Positions 35,440 through 46,900 of a stretch of DNA of 64,000 nucleotides are shown piece after piece. This DNA comes from Tiliqua scincoides (taxonomy: Eukaryota > Chordata > Lepidosauria > Squamata > Scincidae). Location: assembly GCF_035046505.1 (NCBI RefSeq), contig NC_089827.1, forward strand, positions 65,408,856 to 65,472,855, written 5' to 3'. Each line of letters begins with the position of its first letter. Within the stretch, counting starts at the first letter, position 1. Under the pieces are notes generated by a model. That model saw only the letters and a list, made by a program, of their open reading frames with translations. It made no database searches and was not told where the DNA came from. A program made the translations under genes and the position numbers.

Positions 35440-35661
35440 GGGCCCTGTACCATGGCATACTGGTGTGCCACGGGTGGTCTGCTTGTGTGCCGTGAGAGTT
35501 TGGGGAAGGGTCATTTGTTAGAAGGGCCACTGGGGGATGTGAGTCCCTGCTGTCAATGGGTATGCCTTGTCAATTGTCAAAAAACCAATGGCGTGCCTTG
35601 ACAATTTTAGCATCTTGTCAGTGTGCCGTGAGATAAGAAAGGTTGAAAATTGCTGGTATAG
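35440..35661 (+). mobile_element. Non-autonomous hAT element, CAGCCATTTTCAACC type
   Basis: It matches 11674-11901 through CATGGCATACTGGTGTGCCA, CGTGAGAGTTTGGGGAAGG, TGCCTTGTCAATTGTCAAAA and GGTTGAAAATTGCTGG. The left terminus is decayed. Confidence 0.85.
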
Positions 35662-36419
35662 TGAAGGGAATCCTAGTTGGGACTGGCACATTCAGGGAGG
35701 TGGAGGGTCACTCTTCTTCCAGATGCCATTTTGAAGATGAAAATCACTTCCCTGAAACAGCTGTGTGTCCTTGAGGTGGCAGTTCTCTCAAACTGCTGCT
35801 TTAGGAACAGCAGTGTTCATCTTCAAAACAGTGCATGGGGAAGAGCTAAACCCTCTCTTCCCCCTCGTCCCCATATCTACCAATGTTGTCCCCCCAACAC
35901 ACTTTTTTTTTTTTTTTAAATAAAAGGCATTTCTGGCAGGAAGCATGACTATGTAGTATGGCTTTTGTGTGCATGTCTAGTTTGACCTTTCAAGTATTTC
36001 GACAGCAGTGAGCCGGCCATCAAAAGCAAAAGGAAGGGCTTGAGGCAGTGGTCGAGCTGGACCGAATCTTTGCCAGGTTGTGGTTTCACTGCCAAAGTTG
36101 CAGAATGGAGGGGAGCAATGTTTTTTTTTTTTTCGCATTGGCACATCTCCATCCCCATCCTGCCTCGACTAGTCAGCTGAGCATTCTTGGATTGGGGCAA
36201 CGGAGTGTTTCCCTTTCACCGATCATCTTGTCAGCAGTCTCTCACCTTTTCACAAAGGGGTGCAAGAAAGTCCAGAAGAGAATGCATCTCAAGGGGCAAA
36301 AATGTTTATGGGATGTATCCCATCCCCTACTGGGTTAATACATTCATTGAGGGAGAGAAAGGGAATCATAGCCACTGATTCAAGAAATGTGTCTTTTATT
36401 TCTCTATGAATGCATTAAC
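35662..36419. other. Unassigned sequence
   Basis: T-runs lie at 35903-35917 and 36120-36133. No family or exon was recognised. Confidence 0.35.
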
Positions 36420-36835
36420 CTGGGGGTCTCTAAACTCTCCCTTTCCCTGACCTGGGGCTCCCTGCAGGCGCTCGCGCAGGGCTTCCCGCACACAGGGACG
36501 GCTGCTGCAGGGACTGGAGGGTGCACCCCAGTCCCTGCAGCCCCATCAGAAGGGAAAGCGGAGCGATCATGCTCCACTTCCGGTTTTGCGGAGCGGGGCG
36601 CAATCACTCTGCTTTAGCTTTTCCTGACCTGGGGAGCCCTGCCGAAGGTTGCGCAGGGCTCCTCGCACCCCTGGGAGGCTGCAGGAGGCTTGGGCAAGTG
36701 CACCGAAGCTCCTGCAGCCCCCCGGAGCGGCGCCGCTGCCTTCCCCCTGTCTCCTGGCTGTCCCCGCCCCTTAAGGGGGCAGTGGCCAGGACCCACAGGC
36801 TGGGGTGTCGCAATGCCCCAGTTTGAATACCACTG
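36420..36835. mobile_element. CpG-rich hAT-like element
   Basis: It starts CTGGGGGTCTCTAAACTC and ends CCAGTTTGAATACCACTG, resembling the CAGTGGTWYTCAAAC ends of hAT elements. No convincing 8-bp duplication was found. The interior is strongly GC- and CpG-rich and contains a diverged internal duplication: GACCTGGGG-CTCCCTGC at about 36449 and GACCTGGGGAGCCCTGC at about 36627, each followed by a GCGCAGGGCT block. Confidence 0.65.
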
Positions 36836-38277
36836 GTTTAGGATTTAGATTTAGGGTTTCAGTGAACTCTGCATTCTGGTGTAACTCTTTCATTTGCTGT
36901 CTGTGAATGTGATTCTGAAAAGGAATTGAAATCAGTTTCACTATTTTTAAAATGGCCTCCTGATGATTCATTTCCGTTGTTCCAAGCAGCTTATTAGATC
37001 CTTCCAACTGCTGCACAATTTCTTTCCTGCTATAATCTCGTTCTTTTTTTTTTTTTTTAAACGAGAGGCTGTACTAACAAAGCATCCCCCTCTGTAGTCT
37101 CAAATGCAATTCACTTTGTTAGGTTCTCTCCTGTACACTTCAGAGATGCTTGTCATGGCTCAAGGCATATTGTTTATTTGTGAACCGATGATTCATTAAA
37201 AAGCATCTTTCACCACATCTGTGATGTCACATCTACACTATGCTTGTGTGCCTGAGCGTTCACCCACTGATGAGCAAACCAAACAATGGCTCCTATTGTG
37301 CTAAATGTTGTAGAAGCTCAGAGTTCGCAGAAGAGATCTTTACTGTCTCTAGTGAAAAATTAGAATACTCAACAAGAAAATACCTATTCCTTTGTTATTT
37401 AGGGAAGGTGTGTAATTCAGGGAAGAAATGAAACTCTTGGGATTTCATCTGGGCAGGAAAGGTGGTGGGGCAGAGGCAAAGAAAGCCAGGATCAGATGGA
37501 TTTAGTGTTCATCGGTGGGGCCAATCATGGCTTAGTAAACAAACCACAATTAAAATTATTAATTTTTAAAATAAATTAATCTAGGAATTCTCAAATGTTC
37601 CCTTTCGCGACATCTGTTCTGTGGTGGAAGACGCAATGACCCAACTCCTTCTCCAGTGCTGGGTGTCCACAGGCCTCTAGAAGCAACCAAAAGTCACTTT
37701 CATGAGCCTGAACTAGAAGTAAACTAGAAATGACTTTCTGGCTGTCTCCAGAGGCCTACAGAGGCTTTCTGAGGCCTCTGGAGTCCCATTGAACACAGGG
37801 AGGCTGAGGGAGGAGCATCATCAGTGTGCTATCAGTGGCTAGAGTAGGAAGTTCTCATGCATACAGGAATGTGCGAGGTCTTGTTTCTGAAGAGGGCTAT
37901 GAACAGATTGAAAAATAAAGGGGAGCTTGGATTGAATGAGAAGGATTCAGATGGTTTGGTAAACAAGTTATTTTGAATGTGCGATTGGTTGTTAGGAATG
38001 AGTCATAGGTAGCTGTGAAGTTGGAGCCAGGAATCATCGGAGTCAGGGCTGGGAAGCTGACTCAGAGCCAAGCAGGGCGGGGAGAGCTGAAGTTTAGTCA
38101 AGCCAAGTGTCTGAAGCAAAGGCCTGGGCTGAACAGAAAGTCTTCCTGTTGAGAAGAGCGAATGGTCCTCTTGAGTGGATGGGGCCACTCGAGCACTTGG
38201 GAACCCTTCACTGCCCAGGGACAGACTTAAACCCTGACAACTCACCACATAGGGCAGGTTCCTAGCTTGAGCAGCTC
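36836..38277. other. Unassigned sequence
   Basis: A T-run lies at 37045-37058. The 37690-37800 part has AGAGGCCTACAGAGGCTTTC motifs like those in the Tigger-like element at 32316. The 37960-38240 part is purine-rich and might be part of a longer repeat, but no ends were found. Confidence 0.35.
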
Positions 38278-38460
38278 CTAGGGCCCAATCCTATCCAACT
38301 TTCCAGCACTGATGCGGTAATGGTAATGGGGCACGTGCAGCATCCTGTGATGTGGGGGCAGTCATGGAGGCTTCCTCGAGGTAAAGGAACATTTGTTCTC
38401 TTACTCAGGACTGCACTGCAGCTTCATCGGCACTGGAAAGTTGGATAGGATTGGGCCCCT
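38278..38460. mobile_element. Family A element, short form with clean inverted ends
   Basis: The ends GGGCCCAATCCTATCCAACT-TTCCAG and CTGGAAAGTTGGATAGGATT-GGGCCC are near-perfect inverted repeats of about 28 bp, flanked by TA (38279-38280 and just after 38460). The short interior has GCATCCTGTGATGTGGGGGC and AAGGAACATTTGTTCTCTTA. This copy best defines the family as a TA-targeting MITE. Confidence 0.85.
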
Positions 38461-39482
38461 AAGCTTGGTGGAGCCAAAGGCCCTCTTCCTACATGCAGAT
38501 AGATGATGACTGTGTGGTGGGAAAGCCCCCTCCCCCACAAAATGAGGTACAATTGCAGTCACGTGGGAAGAAGCCATGGTTCCCACATGGTTCCCACTGC
38601 AGTAACATAAGGGGAACAAAGAGAATGTGTGCATTAAAATAGTTCATGCTTTTTTCTTCCATTTCACATATATACATGTGCTAATATTGACATAGGCTTG
38701 GCTGGCATTACATGTATTCTTGTGTCCATTCATACTTGGCACGGGGTGTTCTCTTGAAGCACAAGACATGTGCTTCCTAGCTGCTTTCTGCCAGGTACAC
38801 ACTGTTCTGTGCCAGCTGAGGGCCAAGCACATCAGCACAAAGACTTCTAAAAAATTCTGTCCTTGGGCAACATCTTGTTTATGTGCTCTGAGAGGGAAAA
38901 AAAAACACATATTGGCAGGTTTTCATTGAGAGAATGATGGCATAATAGCAAAATGATAAATATAAGCTGCAGGTTGTTGCTGAGGTAGGCACTTCAGCGT
39001 CCTTGTTTCCAGTTGTGATTTGGTAGGATTTTTCCAATCTCCACTTGTTAAGACGGTGCTTTAACTATTAAACCTTTTCCTCGTGATGCTTATCACCTCT
39101 GATGCGCTATTGTTCAGGGCACCCACAGCAAGAAGGCAACAATTCATGTTGCTCCCTCTTCAGAGTATCAAATGTGCCAGCTACCACTATAATCGTGAAT
39201 ATATTTTGCTTAAAAAACAAAATGTGAGCAAAAATAGGGGGTGCTGTTAATGTGGCATGATTTTTTTCTCCCTAAAATTGCAGGCTGTCTTATGAACAAT
39301 GCATTGCTTCAGAAAAATTGCCTGTGCTTCTCAGATGAGAAGTAATTATTATTTTAGCACCAATGCCAGGACGAGTATGTGTGTGAGAATTACTATTTAA
39401 GCAACTTTAAGGCTGCAAAAAACAAAAAAAAAAGAGATGAAGTGCAACTTTAGGAAAGACAGACATGTGCATTTGGGAGGGG
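38461..39482. other. Unassigned sequence
   Basis: No recognised repeat or exon; A-run at 39428-39435. Confidence 0.35.
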
Positions 39483-39595
39483 GTCACAGTTCAGTGGTAG
39501 AGTGCATACCTTGCATGCTAAAGGCGCCATGCTCAATCCTTGGGGTCAGTGGTTAGAAAGGATCTCAGATAGTAAGAGGTCTGTCCAAAGCTGGA
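39483..39595 (+). repeat. tRNA-derived SINE fragment
   Basis: The A-box region GTTCAGTGGTAGAGTGC and decayed B-box region GCTCAATCCTTGG are about 35 nt apart, as in tRNA-derived SINEs, followed by a GGATCTCAGATAGTAAGAGG body. It ends without a clear tail. Confidence 0.75.
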
Positions 39596-39824
39596 GTGAC
39601 TCCCAAAGTGACATCCACATTCTTACTCCCTTTTGATTTTGCGTACAGTAGCATGTGTGCCTTCTCCTCCTGCCCATTGCCACCACCTTTTCTGCCCACC
39701 TCTGCTCCAACCCTGACTGGCAGATATTGCATCCTGCCCACCCTGGTCTCTACCCCATTCCTTCTCCTCCCCACTACATTCCTACCACCCCCGCCCACCA
39801 CCTACTCCTTGCACTGACTTAGGG

Positions 39825-39993
39825 CACATTCCTAACCCATGTTCCAGCACCAACATAAGGGCAATGCAGCTCCTAGTTAAGGAAACAAACATTCCCTTGC
39901 TTTGAGGTGGCCTCCACGAGTGTCCCCCAACTGCAGGATGCAGCACACGTCCCATTGGCACAGCTATGCCAGTGCTGGAAAGTGGGTTAGGAT
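39825..39993. mobile_element. Family A element, short form
   Basis: The ends GGGCACATTCCTAACCCATG and GAAAGTGGGTTAGGATTTGG are inverted, with TA at the flanks. It shares AAACATTCCCTTGCTTTGAG and CAACTGCAGGATGCAGCACA with the copy at 53386. Confidence 0.8.
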
Positions 39994-42103
39994 TTGGGCC
40001 TTACTGGTGCTGGGCCTTCTCTGGAGGCCACTGATGTGTGACTTTAGCCACTCCATTACTTGTGGCCGCGGCCTGGCTGCATGGACTGGCGGGTCCCATT
40101 TTGCAATGCACATTTAGTGGCGCAGAGGCCCAGTAGGGTTGAGGAATGGAGGGGGCAATGAGAAAGGAGGCTGGGTGAAACCTTTACATGAGCTAGTGTA
40201 GGGTCCCTGCCCTGGAGGGGCCTGGAGCAGGCTTGTCCCACCCCCAGGGAGGCCTCAGACTGGCTGAAGGGAGAGGGGTTCCAGCACCCTTGTCCTCCTC
40301 CCTAGCAGGGCTGCCAGACCTGGCCTAGGAGAAGGAGCTGTTCAACTCACAGCCCCCTGCTTCACACTCTCATCCCTGGCCCCCCTGTTTTATGGAGCAA
40401 GCCTCCCTTTGGCCCCTCCCCTTCCTCCAGGTGGGGCACAAAAGGCCTTTCCTGTTCCTGGCTTGTTTTCTGTAGTGTTCCTTGTTTGCCCTGCCAGCCC
40501 CCTCTGGCTGGTTGGGGTGAGCCAACCTTCTTTGCCCCTTCAAGGGCAGGGAAGTCTCCCCCCCCCCCCCGGGCAGTGCCTGCTCCAGGGTAAGTCGGGG
40601 GTCAGGGCATCTGGGAGGGGCCCCGACAGCTAGAAAGATTAGGTTGTGTGCTACTGGCAAGAAGGGGGTGGTAGGAAAGGAACTTCCAAGCCTCAGAAAG
40701 AGCAGGCTTGGAAGCCAAAAGGTCAAGGACCATAAGGGATGTGATTTGCAAGTTTGTGCGTATGCTTAAAACCACATATTTTAAAACTGATTTAACCTAA
40801 TGAACCAAACATTTTTATGGTTCTAATCTAAAAAAATAAATAAAAATCTGCCCAGCAGTTTGGTGCTCTGGGTACATTCCATTCTATATTAGAATCTTCT
40901 GTCCTGTGAGCATGCATTATTCTGGATGATGACGACATATTTTTGCTGAGTACCTTGTTGAATGCTTATTATGGAATATATATATATATTCCTCAGCATG
41001 GTCTGAACACCCACTGCCGAGGACAACAGAATTTTTTCATTAGTACATTCTTGAACAAATACTCCATAGAACTTCATCTTGCTTTTTTTAGTTTGTTGTT
41101 CAGTGCATCTCCTGGAAGAGAAATAACTTTATATAAACGTAAGACATAATCCAGCCAAGGTTAAGCCATTTCTGCCCAATGTTGCATATACGCAACAGAG
41201 ACCAAAATGTGTATACCTGTGGGCCGGGCAAAAATTTAAACACATGGTTAATTTCCACTGAAACAGCGAGGTCTCCAGTGAGACCTGAAATGTTCAAGAT
41301 TTGGCTGGATCTTGTCCCAAAGACTACAGTTCTCAGTCCACTCACTCAGAGCAGTGTTTTAGAATTGATGGGGCTGCTTCAGAAATAAAGGATATAAGGA
41401 TTACACCCTTCAGCTGAAATAAACAAGCATAATTTAAATTCTAGGGCGGGTGGTGGTGGTGGTGAGACATTCTCTTAAACATTGGCTATTCCTGGATTCT
41501 CAAGCCGCCAAACGAATGCTCTGCTTTTCTGAAATAGTACGTGGAGTGATCCAGGATTGCTACTGTTGTAGCGAAACATGACCCTGTCTTATTTTCTGGG
41601 AACTACACAAATTTTAAAAAGAAACATAAGTTGCTGTGGCTCAGTAGATGGGTTTGGCAATAATTCAGAAGAAATGCTTGATGGTTGGCCAACCAAGTGA
41701 GTCGGGGCAGAAGTTCATATTTACTGTGGCTGACTTTTTGAAAAGCGTTTTCATCCAAATGTTGTCCCTCCCACTCTTCTTAAAGGAGACGTCTGAATTT
41801 TGGCTTCCCTCGTTCAGCTTTGAAGCAAGGGGTGACGTTTCTTGTGTAACGGGCAAGTGTTTGGATCCAGAGTTGTCCCCATGCCAGTGGCGTGCTGCAC
41901 ACTCCATGCTGTGACAAAATATCCCTTTTCCAGCTTCAGACATGATGAATGCTGTGACCTTCAATAGTTTTTATAACCTATCGAGGATGAATGAGGGAAG
42001 GTGGCAATAAGACTGTCAGCTTTGTTTGTTATTGCACTACTTGGGAACAAGACAAACATTTCCAAGCTGTTCTAGAAAGCGTTTACTAATTTTATATATT
42101 AGG
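39994..42103. other. Unassigned sequence
   Basis: The 40200-40640 part is G/C-rich with a C-run at 40559-40570. A short TA run lies at 40977-40990. The open frame at 41648-41914 has no recognisable domain. No gene or repeat family is supported. Confidence 0.35.
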
Positions 42104-42131
42104 AAATCTAATCTAATCTAGATTAGATTAA
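42104..42131. repeat. (AATCT)-type palindrome
   Basis: AATCTAATCTAATC is followed directly by its complement TAGATTAGATT, with more AATCTAATCT units up to 42157. A small self-complementary simple repeat. Confidence 0.85.
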
Positions 42132-42337
42132 TGTAGCATCTAGAATCTAATCTAATCCAGGGCAGAATATAATCTAGATTTTTTTGATAAAGAATGTCAA
42201 TAGCATACCAAGGGTGGGTAGCAGACAGTCCGCCCCAGGCATCAAATCTACCTGGGGTATCATATGTATCACTGAGAAGCTGGTAGACCCAGCCTCCAAC
42301 AGGTCTACCCTTCATTTTGGGCAGCCAGTAGTTCAGG

Positions 42338-42543
42338 ATGATGATTCACATTTTATACCGCCCTTCCTCCAAGGATCTCAGGGTGGTGTATATGGTTCCT
42401 TCCCCCCTATTGTCTTCACAACAACCCTGTGAGGTAGGTGAGGCTATGAGGCCCAAGGTCACTGAGGAAGCTTCATGGCTGAGTGGGGATTTGGATCTGG
42501 ATCTTCCAGATCTAAGTCCACCTCAAGAACCACTACACCACAG
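42338..42543 (-). repeat. MIR-like SINE
   Basis: Same layout as 2906-3124: TTTATACCGCCCTTCCTCCA, ACAACCCTGTGAGGTAGGTG, AGGCCCAAGGTCACTGAGG, a reversed and decayed B-box region (GGGGATTTGGATCTGG), and AGAACCACTACACCA at the end. This copy is uninterrupted. Confidence 0.78.
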
Positions 42544-43118
42544 GGATTCTGACGAAGCATGCGCATGTGGAGCGGGTGCACAGTTGCAGGGGAGGCTGCA
42601 GCTATTTTCTGTGGACTATGGTAGGGTGGTTCTGCCTCACCTGCCTGTCTCACACCGCTCGTCCCTGCTACACCATATGATCAGGTCACTAAGCATCTAG
42701 AAAATATTTACTCTCATTGTTCCCGGTACATATACACTTGACTCAAACATGACAAAAACAGCACCCCCTTCCCACTTTCTTTCTCTGCCTCTCATACATC
42801 CCTGACTGCCCTAGTGACTTCTGCTGTGCCAAAGACTTGTTCTCTCCCTCTTCCTCCTCCTCCTCCTTACCAGGTCATTTTAAACAGGAATCGCACAGCT
42901 GCCATCTTGCCTCTGGTTGCCACTTATCTCCTGCTCTGCTGGAACCATCCACAAATGACCTGCATTGCATCACTTGCCCATGCTTCTCTGTCCCTGGTTC
43001 AACATGGAACATTTTCATCCTCACGTTTCCAAACTACACAGCATTTTCTTCTTTACCAAATTACTGAATGGCAGACCTAAAAATGTAACTTTAATATGCA
43101 ACTTTGATATATAAAATA
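42544..43118. other. Unassigned sequence
   Basis: It has a C/T-rich patch (TCCTCCTCC) near 42845-42870. No family or exon was recognised. Confidence 0.35.
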
Positions 43119-43549
43119 CAGGTGCCCCCCCATACCTGTGGGGAATGCATTCCTGGCCCCATTTCAGATACAAGAAACCATGGAACCCTATCACTGGAGC
43201 CCCTCCTCCACACTCTCTATGACCGTGCTTCCTGCTTCCTGTTAATGTTCGCTGACAGCCCAATCCTATGCATGTCTACGCAGAAGTAAGCCCCATTAGA
43301 GTCAATGGGGCTTCCTCCCAGGAAAGTGTGGATAGGATTGGGCTGTCAGTCATCTCATCTAGCTGCCAGCTGCCTGCCTGTGTGTTGTGCTATAAGCTTT
43401 CTGCTTAAAGCATCTGGTTAAAGCAGGCACACAATTCTTTTGCGCAATGATAAGCAAGATAAATGAAGGTAATAGGTGTGGGGGACCCCGTGGGACCATG
43501 CATAACTAGATTCCTGGATACTGAATCCACGGATACTGGGGTTTGCCTG
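43119..43549. mobile_element. Tigger-like MITE flanked by TA
   Basis: The left end CAGGTGCCCCCCCATACCTG and right end CACGGATACTGGGGTTTGCCTG are inverted; TA flanks both sides (43117-43118, 43550-43551). A short palindromic unit has inserted at 43256-43350. No transposase. Confidence 0.8.
43256..43350. repeat. Short palindromic repeat unit (85-bp family)
   Basis: CAGCCCAATCCTATGCATGT, AAGTAAGCCCCATTAGAGTC, then AATGGGGCTTCCTCCCAGGA and GTGTGGATAGGATTGGGCTG: a full inverted unit. It lies inside the Tigger-like MITE. Confidence 0.85.
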
Positions 43550-44729
43550 TATAACTGTCTTTTCATTATCCAACTGTCCAACTGTCAAAAAATAGTTGGA
43601 AAAGAAAGAACGTCACTTATCCAGCTACAAAAAGACCTCATTTATCCACCTGTTAGGACTTAGCCATTTTCATTCATTTTCTCCTGTTGTTTGAACAGAT
43701 GTTACCCCTCACCAAGGGCATTCTCCACACCAGGTTTCACACTGCGAGAACAAATTGGATGAATTATATCAGGAATGGATGACTTTATCAGGAAAGGATA
43801 GCGTCATGATATTAGAATGCTTACAAATATTCTCCATGTTAACTATAGGACCTTTCCTGTAACTCTGTCATCACTGGAATCTTCTGGATCACAATGGAAA
43901 AACTAGCAGCTTTCCTCTGCTCCAATGAATCCAATGGTACTTAAATAAGGCAAATTTAAATTTTTGTACTGGATGGAATTGTTAGGCCTTCTGCTTTCTG
44001 TTAGGCTTGGAGGATGTCTCTGACTCCACATGTGGGGACACATGTTTCTTAAACAGCAGTGCTTATACCATGTGGAAGTGGCTTAGAGCTGCCTCCCTAG
44101 TTTCCCATAATAACTTTCCAGAAGGCAGAGCATCCTGCTGTCCGGACACGTTAAATCTTTGGATGAGGTAATATGAAACTACTTCTGCTGCTCTAATTTC
44201 CACTTATATATATTTTTCCTGGCTCCAGAACGGTGACCCAATTCTCTTTCCTCCTTAGATCTTGTCCTTCTTCCAGAGCATTCAGTTTGTTGCGAGCCCA
44301 TGTTTTTTTTCTTCACTGCCCTTTTCCATCTTGCTTGCATTATGCCTTTAGAGGTGTGGGAGATTCATAGTGATTACTTTAGCTAATGGCTTGTTATGGG
44401 CAAAGGATTCAGCTGTGGGAAGGGACAATGAGACAAACAAGCCGGGGAAGAGAGTCTTTCTTTATCAACTAATCTCCGTTCCCTGTACTTGGGTTCCCAT
44501 GTAGGCATTTTTGTACCTATGCTTAGGTGGCAACTAGGCTTAATAGCATCCCTGATTACATCATCAGAAGTGAGCTGGATGTCCTTTAGAAAGACTCCAC
44601 TAGCTGTAAACAAAACTGGAGCTTCTCTATTGAATTCTCCCTATACGCAGTTTTCTACGCTAAGTGGGACAGGAGGTGGAAGCTGTATGGTCTATATGGC
44701 TTCCCACATGTGGCACTGATTGATTGATT
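43550..44729. other. Unassigned sequence
   Basis: No recognised repeat or exon. Mostly AT-rich. Confidence 0.35.
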
Positions 44730-45085
44730 ACACAGGCCAGCACACATTTTGCTTCCTTAAACGTTACACCAATTCCTGGGTATATTTGGGGTGCTGATTC
44801 CAAAAATGGCATCCGTTTTGCCCTATCATGTCTAGTTTTGGAGATATAGTATAGCCTCTTCAGTGAATGGTTCAAGAAGCTTCCTCATGAGGAAACCTAC
44901 ACCATGGCTTCCTCATGAGGAAGCTGCTTGAACCATTCACTAATGAGGCTATACTATATCTCCAAAACTAGACGTGATAGGGCAAAACGGATGCCATTTT
45001 TGGAATCGGCACCCCCAAATTCATATCAAAGCACCATAAAGTTTGGGAAAAATTTTTTCTGACCCTCAGTTTTGTAGGCCTGTGT
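44730..45085. mobile_element. Foldback element with a 104-bp near-perfect hairpin
   Basis: The outer ends are short inverted repeats, CACAGGCCAGCA and TGTAGGCCTGTG, each flanked by TTA, which fits a 3-bp TWA-type target duplication (PIF/Harbinger-like, inference). Inside, the left arm 44791-44894 and right arm 44909-45012 pair over about 104 bp with roughly five mismatches and a 14-nt loop. A self-palindrome TTCCTCATGAGGAA sits at the loop-proximal end of each arm. No open frame of note. The two arms are far more alike than the decayed outer regions. Confidence 0.85.
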
Positions 45086-45086
45086 T

Positions 45087-45178
45087 ATGGCTGCAATCCT
45101 AACCTCACTTTCCTGGGAGTAAGTCCCATTGAACACAATAGGACTTCTGAGTAGACCTGCTTAGGATTGTGCCCTATG
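45087..45178. repeat. Short palindromic repeat unit (85-bp family)
   Basis: It abuts the foldback element: GGCTGCAATCCTAACCTCAC, TTTCCTGGGAGTAAGTCCC, ATTGA, AATAGGACTTCTGAGTAGAC, GCTTAGGATTGTGCCC. Confidence 0.88.
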
Positions 45179-45339
45179 ACACTATATATCAGGCAGCCCA
45201 GTCCTAACCTGCTCTGGATCTTAAGTGGGGTGGGATCAACCTTGGCAATTTAGGATGGATCCTACAATCCACCTCCCAGCCAATCTGCCATTACAACGGG
45301 CTGTTCAGATTTTGCGCCAACGATTTCCCCTTACTCCGA

Positions 45340-45718
45340 GATGCACAACACCAGAACCAAGGGACATCTGCTAAATTTGGCTTTTGGGAGAGTTAGGACA
45401 GACAAAAGAAATATTTCTTTACTAGTTAATCTGTGGAACGCCTTGCCACAGGATGCAGTGATGGCATCTGGCCTGGATGCCTTTAAAAGGGGATTGGACA
45501 CATTTCTGGAGGAAAAGTCCATCACGAGTTACAAGCCATGATGAGTATGAGCAACCTCCTGATTTTAGAAGTGGGTTACCTCAGAATGCCAGATGCAAGG
45601 GAGGGCACCAGGATGCAGGTCTCTTGTTGTCTTGTGTGCTCCCTGAGGCATTTGGTGGGCCACTATGAGATACAGGACTAGATGTGCCTATGGGCTGATC
45701 CGATGGGGCTGTTCTTAT
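45340..45718 (+). mobile_element. CR1 LINE 3' part
   Basis: It starts ACACCAGAACCAAGGGACAT, covers the ORF2 C-terminus (LWNALPQDAVMASGLDAFKR, GLDTFLEEKS, stop), then the 3' UTR to GATGGGGCTGTTCTTATG. Its open C-terminal frame makes it one of the better-kept copies. Confidence 0.93.
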
Positions 45719-45948
45719 GTAAGGATTTCTGCTTCTTTTTCACTTTTCAGTGCCATGAGGGTTGCTTGGAAACCAGTATATAGTTACTGAAGGATCTAGG
45801 GAGCTCAGCCATTAAAAGTTTGGGTTCATTTCAATATTTTTGAAGTTTGTGGCTAAGGTGCCACATTGAAAAACAGTTTGGTAATAAGTTCGGATACTCA
45901 GAACCAGTTTACATAAATTTTGTACGGAAATTTCACACAGACACTGGC

Positions 45949-46039
45949 TGCAATCCTATCAATACTTTCCTGGGAGTAAGCCCCATTGATTATAAAGGGA
46001 CTGACTTCTGAGTAGACATGCATAGGATTGGGCTTCCAG
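45949..46039. repeat. Short palindromic repeat unit (85-bp family)
   Basis: GGCTGCAATCCTATCAATAC, TTTCCTGGGAGTAAGCCCC, ATTGAT, GACTTCTGAGTAGACATGC, ATAGGATTGGGCTTCC. Confidence 0.88.
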
Positions 46040-46900
46040 TTGCTTGCAATGTACTTCTGAAAAATGAATACAGTGATAACAATTCAACCTGAAAAAAAAA
46101 AAATGTAAACCGTTGACTTTTGAATTTTTGGAATCACTTCCGGTAGGGTTATCAGTTTTATTCCTTGGAGGAATTCAGAAGCATTCTCCATCTTCAGGGA
46201 CAAGCTGTAGTTGTTGGATTTCATACCTGTCATGTTTGTTGCAGTCGCAAGAGCCCAATCTGGGAAAAGGTGGTGACCCTAACTTGGTGGCGACTGGGAA
46301 CGGAGAGAAGAACACAGCAACAGTGACATGCCTGTGGCGTATGTCCAATGTTCATTGTGCCACCCCCTAAGCTTAGCGCTCCTGAATTAGATAGTCTTGA
46401 TGCTGGATAGAAATTAACCAGAGAGAAGCAAACTCTCTGTTCTCTCAGGAGGGCTAAAAATCCCAGATATTGTGGAATTCCGCCCCTTACTCTGTGGAAA
46501 GAGTGCATACGATGAGGTCTTCTATGAGGTTGGGAGGGGTAATGTATGTTTACACTTAATGCAAAGATTGCAAAGTTGAACCTCCTTGTTTTTCAGAAGC
46601 AAGACATTCCAGAACTAGTAGGTGCATGTCACCCTCTCTGAAGCGGAACATGCTTAGACCAGTTAAAGCCAAGCACAGGGTAATCGGAGCAGGGAATTTC
46701 CCTCAGTCTTTAATACTTGCAGATCATTCCGCTCAAGTACATTCCTGAGGAAACCTATTGGCGTATACTTTCTAAATGCACGCATGGCAAGAGGCTGTGA
46801 ATAGTTGTCTCTCTGCTTTGCCACCAGTGCTGGTCATGGCATTTCCCACATGTGTCATGACATGGAAGGGAGGGCAGCAGTTTTCTCCATTCATAGAGTT
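46040..46900. other. Unassigned sequence
   Basis: No recognised repeat or exon. Confidence 0.35.

Noticed and set aside
37960-38240. Possible solo LTR
   Set aside because: No TG...CA ends, no flanking duplication and no recognisable LTR signals were found, so no virus-like element is claimed.
39483-39560. Functional tRNA gene
   Set aside because: The B box is decayed, the acceptor stem cannot be closed, and the sequence continues into a SINE body.
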